NCBI GenBank assembly: GCA_963920635.1
Contig: OY987298.1
Span: 25,708,647-25,772,646 of the forward strand
DNA length: 64,000 nucleotides
Source: Pseudeuparius sepicola
Lineage: Eukaryota; Arthropoda; Insecta; Coleoptera; Anthribidae
Direction: 5' to 3'
In this document: in pieces, positions 56,816 through 64,000 of the stretch
Position numbering within the stretch: position 1 is the stretch's first letter
Layout: every line of letters starts with the position of its first letter
The notes under the pieces: model-generated
What the model saw: only the letters and a program-made list of their open reading frames with translations
What the model was told of the DNA's origin: nothing
Database searches by the model: none
Program-made: the position numbers and the translations under genes

Positions 56816-57236
56816 AAAAATGTTAGCGTTGTTGTCAAATTCCTGCTACAATATCTAGTTCTTACGTTTTTCGGCAAAAAAATTTCATATTGAAAAATTA
56901 TTAATTGATGACAAACAGCTGACTTTAATATTGGAAATGTCGATTAAAATTCTGCCAACAGGTCAAATCATGAAGTACCTTCATTGATCCAAAATGTTGC
57001 GGCAGTTTTAAATTTGGTTGCAAATTTTTTGCCCCATAGAAAATTATACGGTACCTTCATGGAAAATCAGTCTCTGCTCATGAAAGTAAGTACTGAATAT
57101 GTTCTATATATTTAATCATACAAATTATCTACTTCAACCTAGTGAGAAGGGCCTACCCAAATACCTGGTAACATGTTGCCAAGAATCATATTTCAAAACT
57201 TTTCAAATTACAGAATAATGACGAATATGACTTTAC

Positions 57237-57481
57237 CTTACATTCAATTTTCTAGCTTCCTCTTTCCTCATGCACATCATATAAGCTCTGTTATAGTTTA
57301 CATTGGTGAGTTTTCTGTCAGTTAACGCTCTAAAAACACATTCTCGGAAGGTATTGTGCAAGGCATAATATAGCACCTCGATTGGAGTGTCATATTTTAT
57401 CCTATTAGTGTTTTTAATGGCTTCATAGACGTTTTTGCCAGACTTGTCCTTGGAGAATATGACAATGTGGTATGAAGAAGA
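57237..57481 (-). CDS. GNAT N-acyltransferase, upstream exon
   Basis: Minus-strand exon after the acceptor TTTATTTGCAG, phase 0. It reads SSSYHIVIFSKDKSGKNVYE, then NRIKYDTPIEVLYYALHNTF, RALTDRKLTNVNYNRAYMMC and KEEARKLNV, ending two bases into an Arg codon at the donor AG/GTAAAG. SYHI.IFSKD is typical of the N-terminal half of insect glycine N-acyltransferase-like proteins. The split codon joins to IPPELYIKKLD at 38185 without frame loss, supporting one gene despite a 19-kb gap. Start codon and earlier exons not identified; a 43-bp upstream intron with a short open exon at about 57527-57612 is possible but weak. Confidence 0.82.
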
Positions 57482-58754
57482 CTGCAAATAAACAAATGAG
57501 ACATGGCATTATATTCTGATTTACCAAGTGGTGATTCTGTGACTCATATTCATACGTTGGCGAAGCAAGTTGGACTAGGGGTTTCATGCCTTCACCTTGT
57601 AATAAAAATTGTAGATGGTTTGGGTTTATTTTTTTTATTTTCAGATTTTGTGTAGCTCTTATTAGTTCCCCTTTTTATCAACTTTTACACTCGAAAATAT
57701 ATAACGTAGTTATTTGTTTCTTTCTTTAATGTTGACTTTTTTTTTTTGAGCCTTGAATCGTGACGTTATATAGCCGGACTGCTCGGGGTTTGTTGGAGTG
57801 GCATAAAAGGGTAGGTTCAGGTAATTTAGTGAGGTATTTTTTTTTTTTTACTCAAAAGGCCGTGGGCGCCATCTGTCTAGTCACAGAAAAAAAAAAAGGA
57901 AAGCTATTGTAATCAAAGTAATTGAATTTTGTTAAAGAAAATTTTTTTTTGATAAAATATTAGAGAAAATTGAAAGATCTATGAACAAGATCGCTAGTTA
58001 TTTTCAGAAATGAGATTCTTTCTGTTTTTCTTAACTTTGAAATTTTCTAAATTACTAGGTTTGTTCCCTTAATAACTAATCAACCCCAAAATATATACAA
58101 AGTTTAGTTTTTTTTTTTAGCAATAAACACGATAAGGTAAGATATAAACAATTTACAGTTAACGATAAATTCAAAAGCAACTTAGATTAATGTAGGCAAA
58201 CATTTATCCAAAGAAGAAAATCTCATTATTTCATCATGAAATAACTTTCTTTATATTATGTAATACACACATATCTTCTAAGGATAATTTCCCACAAACT
58301 GAGGCATTTGTATCACAAAATAAATAGGTAAATGTGATACAGGTAAGCAAAAATTGAGCTTGATAGATAATAATTATTAATTCGATAAAGCCAACATAAA
58401 AATATCCAAAATAAAGGTACTTATCTCGTCATTGACGTTAAATCCAAAATAGGTGCAGCGATCGCCTCATTCCTCTCTTACATCGGTCAAAGTAGACAGT
58501 GGCCATTACCAAACAATGTTTTGCCTAACCATTCCCAGAAGAGAAAGTGATCCTCCAAATCAGGTGACAACAAACCATCAAATGATGCAGATTTCTCAAA
58601 TAGAAAATATGTCTTGATTTTGGGCTCTCACTCAGTTACCAATCGAAGAAAACGGGTCGAAATTAGGTAGAGGAAAACTATTTGAATTTGGATTATTTTG
58701 ACTTCAAATTTTGAGATTTGAGGTTGAGATTTTGAGGTGGAGATTTTTGAGGCC
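57482..58754. other. No confident gene; expected to hold the acyltransferase 5' part
   Basis: AT-rich, several long T/A runs. No convincing further exon. The region ends at the LTR boundary. Confidence 0.4.
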
Positions 58755-59247
58755 TGTAATAACAGAAAAATATGGTATAAATACCTTGCTCAAAAGAAAA
58801 TAAATTGCATATGAAAATGTGCGAGAAATATCAACAAAAATGTATATCACCTGTGATGGAGTGTGGCCTCTCGGCGTGGCTGGATCGGAATCAACGAATA
58901 TTCGTAAAAATGCCGCCGTTAAATACTATTTTTAGATGTATAAAAACTTCCCGCGTCGTCCGAAACATTATACCAGAAGAATCAAAAAGGGAGGCAGATA
59001 GAAAGTTGATATTTTTGGTTCTGCATTAAAAGGTGTGGCCACAAATGATACAAAAATTGTTAAAAATGAAATTTAGACTGGATAGAAAAATTGATAATTG
59101 AGTTTTTGAGATAAAAGTGAAACTTGATTACTAGATTTGTATTTGTTATACGGTATAGATCTAAATTAACTCTTTTGAAATTTGAATTGATTTGGTAAAT
59201 TATTGCTTCCTACTTGTTGTAATGGAAATGACAAAATTTCCGTTACA
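58755..59247 (-). repeat. Probable 3' LTR of the gypsy-type element
   Basis: On the minus strand, a purine tract GAAAGGGGGC (59260-59251) is followed by TGTAACGGAAATTTTG. The candidate LTR ends TTTTCTGTTATTACA at 58755, giving TG...CA with TGTAA/TTACA termini. The partner LTR is beyond the window, so the boundary is unproven. Confidence 0.55.
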
Positions 59248-59493
59248 AATGCCCCCTTTCAACAAAAGTCTCTTACATACTAACTTAAACTAGTTATATA
59301 CAATATATATAACAGCAATCTTGAGATCATCGTGACAGTAGCAAAGATATTTACTTACAAATAAAGTTGAGATAAAGCAGAGATATAAAGTAAATAGGAG
59401 AAACAATAACAATTAGATGATAGATATAAAGTTAAAGTGATAGATATATTGCAAGATATAACTACAGTGTATTTTTTTTTTGGATTTTGAGAA

Positions 59494-59925
59494 TCAGTCA
59501 CTGTCAGATTTGGAGTCGTCATTCCAAGCTTTCAAATCTTTAATGTGAAAACGACCAAGAGGCTTTCCAGTTTCATCCATAAGTTCATAAATTAAAGCAG
59601 AAATTTTATTTTTAACTTGACATTTGATATATTTAGGAGCAAGTTTTGAAGAAAAATACTTTCCAGCATCAGACAATACAAAATTTCGTTTGAAAACATA
59701 GTCTCCAACATTAAATTGAATATCCCTTTTTCTTAAATCATAAAATCTTTTATTTCTTTGATAAGAGGAATTTATTAAAGTAGAAACTTTTTTATAAATA
59801 TCAGGAAATTTACTTAATTCAGAAATAAAATTTGTTCTGTCAAAATTATATGGTGCTTTATTTTTGTCTTTAATTAAACCGTAGTAATCTCCAGAAACGG
59901 GTACATTTCTGCCAAATGTTAAAAA
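59494..59925 (-). pseudogene. Integrase C-terminal segment (frameshifted)
   Basis: Continues the integrase after a frame change at a T9 run near 59930. It reads RFYDLRKRDIQFNVGDYVF and KYFSSKLAPKYIKCQVKN, then GRFHIKDLKAWNDDS, stop at 59494. The GDYV...KL.P.Y pattern is the C-terminal domain of gypsy integrases. Confidence 0.75.
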
Positions 59926-61312
59926 AAAATGGAGAATATCCAGTTACTTCATGGACAGCTGAATTAATAGCGTTAGAAATTTCAGAAACGTATATATCCC
60001 AATCACGGTGATTTTGGTCTTTAATATAGGAACGAATAGCAGTACCAATAACACGATTTGATCTTTCAGTGTTATTCACTTGTGGGTGGTATCGTGCATT
60101 AAACCAAAGACTAGAAATCTTATACTTGTCAACAAATGATTTGAATTCCTTTGAAGTGAATTGACAACCATTATCCAACACTAAAATTTGAGGTACTCCA
60201 AAAGATAGAAAAACATTATTTTCTAGATATGTGCAGATATTTTTAGTTGTAGCTCGTTTCATTGTATGAATAAAAGTGTATTTAGTAAACCAATCAATGA
60301 CTACAAGTAAATAGCAGTTACCAGATTTTGATTTTGGGAAAGGTCCCATTATATCTAAAGAAATTAATTGAAAAGGATTGTTTATATTTTTTGGGGAACC
60401 CATTAGGCCCATTCGACCAAATTGTGAAGCTTTCTGCTCGTGACAAATTTTACATTTTAAAACATATTTCTTAACATCTTGACGCATAGAAGGCCAATAG
60501 TAAGTTTCAAAGATTCGATAGAAAGTTTTCCTTATACCAAAATGAGATGCTAACGGTTCATCGTGAAGTTTCTTTAAAATATTTAATCGATTTTTTTTTG
60601 GAACAACCAATTTCCATTCCTTAAAATTTGTATCAAGTTTATCGATATTTTCAAAGTGTTTAAATATTGCATTATTTTCAATTCGCCAAAGAGGATAATC
60701 TTCAGGAGAAGTTTGAATATTAAGAAACATTTTATTATACCATTTATCGGTTCTATTTCCAGAAGAAAAATTTAGTGATTCTATGTGATTGATGTTTTCA
60801 CTTTCAAAAGCTCTACTTAAGGCATCAGCTACTAGGTTTTGTTCGCCACGCCTATAGATCAATTCAAAATCATATTGGCTGAGTTGTATTGCCCAGCGAG
60901 CTAAGCGGCCTACGGGATTTGATATCCTCATTAACCAGAGTAAAGAATGGTGATCAGTGATAATGCGAAACTTTGCACCTTCTATATAGGGTCTAAACTT
61001 ATTTGTTGCAAAAATAATAGCAAGGCATTCTTTTTCAGTCACGGTATAATTTCTTTCTGCTTTATTTAGGGTACGTGAAGCATAAGCTATAACATGTTCG
61101 CTATCACCATCATATTGAACTAAAACACTACCTACAGCGTAATTACTAGCATCAGTTTGAATAGTGAACTTTTTTGTAAAGTCAGGATTACATAAGACAG
61201 GGGTAGATGTTAAATTCTTTTTTATAGTAACAAATGCTTCCTCAGCTTCAGAATTCCAAGATATTTTTTGATGTTTATTTTTACCTTTAATTAAATTATT
61301 TAAATGAGAGAA
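59870..61312 (-). pseudogene. RNase H and integrase region of gypsy-type pol
   Basis: Read leftwards it starts in the RNase H domain (QTDASNYAVGSVLVQY, TEKECLAIIFATNKFRPYI, TDHHSLLWLM). The integrase zinc-binding HHCC follows (HDEPLASHFG, CKICHEQ). The catalytic core has DIMGPFPKSKSGNCYLLVVI, LVLDNGCQFTSKEF and NNTERSNRVIG, so all three acidic residues are visible. The domain order, with no chromodomain seen, is standard for Ty3/gypsy. The frame ends by a +/-1 shift near 59930. It encodes element replication functions only. Confidence 0.88.
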
Positions 61313-62613
61313 CTAAAATTTTTTACAAATTTAGAATACCAGGCAGCCATGCCAATAAATCTCTTGATTTCAGTGACATTGGTTGGTTTCGGATAATTAA
61401 CTATAGAAGCAACCTTATCTGGATTGGTATGCAATCCATTCTTATCGACAACATAGCCAAGAAATTCTAGAGATGGTTTACAGAATTTGCATTTTTCAAT
61501 ATTTATAGTAAGATTTGCATTTTTTAGAGTAGTAAAAACTTTATTAAGAGTATCTAAATGTTCTTGAAAAGTACTGTTAACAATAATTAGATCATCCAAG
61601 TAAACAAAAATGTGATTTTCCAAAGAAGGATCAAACAGTCGGTCCATTAACCTTTGCATAGTTTGTGCAGAATTTATTAGTCCAAAAGGCATACGAATGA
61701 ATTCAAAATGACCTCTGCCAATGACACTAAAAGCTGTTTTCTCACATGAGTCAGGTGTTAATTCAATTTGCCAAAAAGCATGCTTTAAATCTATTGACGT
61801 TAAAAAATGCGCATTTCGAACTTTATCTAAAATTCTAGAAAGATATGGAAGAGGGTAAGCATCTTTTTTAGTTCTTTGATTTAAAGGTCTGCCATCAAAG
61901 CATAATCTATACTCTCCGGAAGATTTCTTAACTAGCAAAACATTAGAACAATAAGGACTTTTGGAAGGTCTTATAACATTTAGCTTGAGCAATCTATCAA
62001 TTTCAGTATTTAAATGTTGCTGCATATAGGGTGAATTTAAAAAAGGTCTCTTTCGAAAGGGTTCGTTATCAGTCAATTCCAATTTATGCTTAATTAAATT
62101 AGTATATCCAAGTTTATCTGAAGTTGATGCTATCTTTTGAAATAAATGAACGATATTTTCGAGGCTTGATTTTTGTGAATCTGTCAACTCAATTTCTGTT
62201 ATAATTTGTGCATTTTTAAAGCTACTTTCAATTATTAGTTCATTTAATACATAAGAATTTGAAGAAAGAAGTAGATCCATATGAAAAATTCTAATTAAAT
62301 CCATTCCAATTAAAATTGGTTGCTCAATGCTAGGTGTTATTAAAAATTCAACATTTTTTGTTACATTAGTAATAGTAATAGGTAAATTAACACTTCCAAT
62401 AACCTTTTGTGGTGCACCATCAGCGGTTGCAACTAGAACATTTGGGTTATAATTTATTTCAAAATTTAAATCAAGAAAAATTTTTATTGACTCCTTGCCT
62501 AACACACTGCGTTGTGCACCGGAATCTATTAAAGCAGTAAAAGAATTGTTATTTACATTAAAAGTTAAATAAACACGATTATCAAAAGGAAGGTTTGTAA
62601 AAAGTGGTGCCAT
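61300..62613 (-). pseudogene. Protease and reverse transcriptase region of gypsy-type pol
   Basis: An aspartic protease opens the segment (FTALIDSGAQRSVLG; DSGA active site). Reverse transcriptase follows: LLVKKSSGEYRLCFDGRPLN, LTSIDLKHAFWQIEL, FEFIRMPFGL, and the catalytic box FVYLDDLII. The tail ends RFIGMAAWYSKFV. The first catalytic Asp (SIDL) and the YLDD pair are intact. A frameshift near 61312 separates it from RNase H. The frame is open upstream of 62613 to about 62790, overlapping or abutting gag in another frame, so a ribosomal frameshift is likely in active relatives. Confidence 0.9.
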
Positions 62614-62804
62614 CTCACTATTTCTGTAACGACTTTTGACGAAATTTAACCAACTTTTCCAGTCTTCAGTTTTGACAGGTTTGAAAATATTTTTGCTGTT
62701 TGAAAGTTGACTATTCGTAATATTATGGAATGTTTGTCTATCAAGAGATTTTGTTTTGCAAAGTGGACATATATTGTTAGAAAAATCGGGCTTGAATTTT
62801 GAAT

Positions 62805-64000
62805 TTACGCGGTGTTTGCCGACTGAGACACTGCGAGAGCCAAGTTTTTTGGATTACATTTTGGACATTTTGGTTTCGTAACATTTTTAAAACCGCAACC
62901 ATAACAAAAAAGTGTTTTGGGTTTCCTACATACAGTATAAGTGTGGTTATTTTCGTCACAATTCCAACATTTAGTCACTCTTAGTGCATCAACTGCAATT
63001 GGGTGAGATAATTCCCTTGAACTACTGGTGCTAGGTAATGCTAACAAAGAATTACTATTTCTATTATTACACTGATTTGTGTTTGACTGAATAAAAGGGT
63101 TTAGTGATAAGTTTCCTGAATTTTCTTGGATACCCTGTGGCAAATTTAAATTGTGAGAACTTTCTGAAAAATTATAACTTTGAAATTCATCTGAAAAATT
63201 TGATTCCTGGAAATTTGGAAAACAATTATTTAAACCTGAAGCTGCATTTATTTCATTAACTCGATAGTTTGGCCTAAAATTTTGAGAAATTTTGCTTTTA
63301 TATGCTAGTTCTGGAGCAATCATGTTTACATTCATATGAGGTGGTGGTTTAAAATTATCAGAACGAAATCTTGCGTCCTCTAGTTTACGGCAGATATTAC
63401 GTAGTTCAAGAAATGTTTTCGGTATTTGTAAAACTAAGTGAGATTGGAAATAAGGAAGTAAATTTCTGACAATTTGACGTATTTGAGCTTGTTCACTAAC
63501 AGGTTCTAAAAATCTTGAAAATAAATTCTCCATAATAGAAATATAAATTAAAACTTTTTCATCTTTTCCTTGTGTACGCGATCTTATTTCATCACTTAAA
63601 TCAGATTCATATCCCTCAGGCAAAAAGTCTAAATACAGTTGTTTAACAACATCATTCCATGTCTGAAAATATCTACGCATAGATCTGTACCAAATAGGTA
63701 CGTCACCTTCGAAAAATTCATGACCAAATCTTAAAAGTTGATCTTTATTAGACAAGTTATAGGTTAAACAAAATTCATTTATTTTTTGTAAGAATTCATG
63801 TAAACTAGTAGTTTTACCATTAAATTTTAATTTGTTAAATTGCGGTATTTTAGATAAATTTGGTGAACTGATTGAATCGCTAAATTTTTGTAAATTATTA
63901 TTGTCTGGAGAAAGAAAATTATTATCTGATCTTAAAATTGGAAAAGGAGAAAAATGTTGATAGTTAGGAGCGTTATTTTGAGTAATATGATTTTGAGTAT
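62805..64000 (-). CDS. Gag of the gypsy-type element (N-terminus outside window)
   Basis: Open from the right window edge to the stop at 62805. The first part is Asn/Ser-rich, then a retrotransposon Gag fold (FEGDVPIWYRSMRRYFQTWN, KQLYLDFLPEGYESDLSDEI). The C-terminus has a nucleocapsid zinc knuckle CWNCDENNHTYTVC (CX2CX4HX4C) followed by a second, CCCC-type knuckle (CYGCGFKNVTKPKCPKC). No internal stop is seen. Gag packages element RNA into virus-like particles. It lies one frame away from the protease/RT frame. Confidence 0.88.
   Translation of the reverse strand, partial: TQNHITQNNAPNYQHFSPFPILRSDNNFLSPDNNNLQKFSDSISSPNLSKIPQFNKLKFNGKTTSLHEFLQKINEFCLTYNLSNKDQLLRFGHEFFEGDVPIWYRSMRRYFQTWNDVVKQLYLDFLPEGYESDLSDEIRSRTQGKDEKVLIYISIMENLFSRFLEPVSEQAQIRQIVRNLLPYFQSHLVLQIPKTFLELRNICRKLEDARFRSDNFKPPPHMNVNMIAPELAYKSKISQNFRPNYRVNEINAASGLNNCFPNFQESNFSDEFQSYNFSESSHNLNLPQGIQENSGNLSLNPFIQSNTNQCNNRNSNSLLALPSTSSSRELSHPIAVDALRVTKCWNCDENNHTYTVCRKPKTLFCYGCGFKNVTKPKCPKCNPKNLALAVSQSANTA

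Larger units (their letters stand above)
38186..57236 (-). other. 19-kb intron of the acyltransferase gene
   Basis: Donor GTAAAG at 57236 and acceptor TTTTTCTCCCAG ending at 38186, minus strand, join the two exons in phase. Nearly all recognised content is transposons, described separately. Stretches without a call (38250-39010, 42070-43180, 44260-45730, 48700-49730, 52520-53610, 54850-55160, 56820-57236) show no gene apart from the THAP-like exon at 52682-52816. Confidence 0.7.
58755..64000 (-). mobile_element. Gypsy-type LTR retrotransposon, truncated by the window edge
   Basis: The order on the minus strand is gag (right), protease, RT, RNase H, integrase, then the candidate 3' LTR (left): the Ty3/gypsy arrangement. 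No envelope gene is present between integrase and LTR. Frameshifts in pol (about 61310 and 59930) suggest an inactive copy, though homopolymer sequence errors could mimic the second. Confidence 0.9.

Noticed and set aside
57527..57612. Possible small acyltransferase exon before a 43-bp intron
   Set aside because: Open and phase-compatible, but the peptide does not resemble the family and the acceptor is weak.
1..64000. CRISPR arrays, tRNA genes, bacterial operon signals
   Set aside because: None seen. The spliced exons, LINEs and MITEs show a eukaryotic nuclear genome, and no sequence folds as a complete tRNA by eye.

Overview
This is a transposon-saturated stretch of an insect nuclear genome. 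The host gene content and TE repertoire would suit a beetle, but order-level assignment is only a guess. It is AT-rich, and almost everything outside a few exons is mobile-element DNA, much of it nested two or three levels deep with readable target-site duplications (TSDs).

Two host genes are supported. (1) The plus-strand gene tamo (tamozhennic, SPATA2-like) occupies about 3.4-28.6 kb. Five coding exons (3430-3629, 6718-6897, 13602-13943, 23447-23712, 27434-28181) join in phase into the N-terminal PUB-like region, a low-complexity middle, a conserved acidic/aromatic motif and two C-terminal RanBP2-type zinc fingers. The first coding exon was not found. The last intron is a GC-AG intron. (2) A minus-strand GNAT-fold N-acyltransferase (glycine N-acyltransferase-like) has its last three exons at 57481-57237, 38185-37998 and 37942-37734. 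A 19-kb intron full of transposons separates the first two. Its 5' exons are not in view.

Layout: 0.4-2.2 kb, LINE fragment (minus); 2.2-2.65 kb, nested palindromes and a hammerhead ribozyme motif; 3.4-28.6 kb, tamo, whose introns hold MITEs, hAT-like elements, a 5S-rRNA-derived module, a 3.55-kb TIR unit with CpG-rich DNA, LINEs and a piggyBac-like MITE; 28.6-37.7 kb, TE graveyard including a plus-strand LINE broken by at least three later insertions; 37.7-57.5 kb, acyltransferase exons and their giant intron (composite TIR element carrying a Copia pol remnant, two copies; a 1.06-kb gypsy-type mini-retroelement with both LTRs; two hAT-like elements, one with a Mutator-like element inside; a THAP-like exon; a large palindromic element); 58.8-64 kb, a minus-strand gypsy-type LTR retrotransposon running off the right edge, with gag, protease, RT/RNase H and integrase broken by frameshifts.

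The most interesting signals are the hammerhead ribozyme at about 2555-2636, the 5S-rRNA-derived module swapped between two otherwise matching repeats, a hAT-like insertion abutting a tamo splice acceptor, two unrelated MITEs stacked at one target site directly behind the acyltransferase stop codon, and the isolated THAP-like exon.
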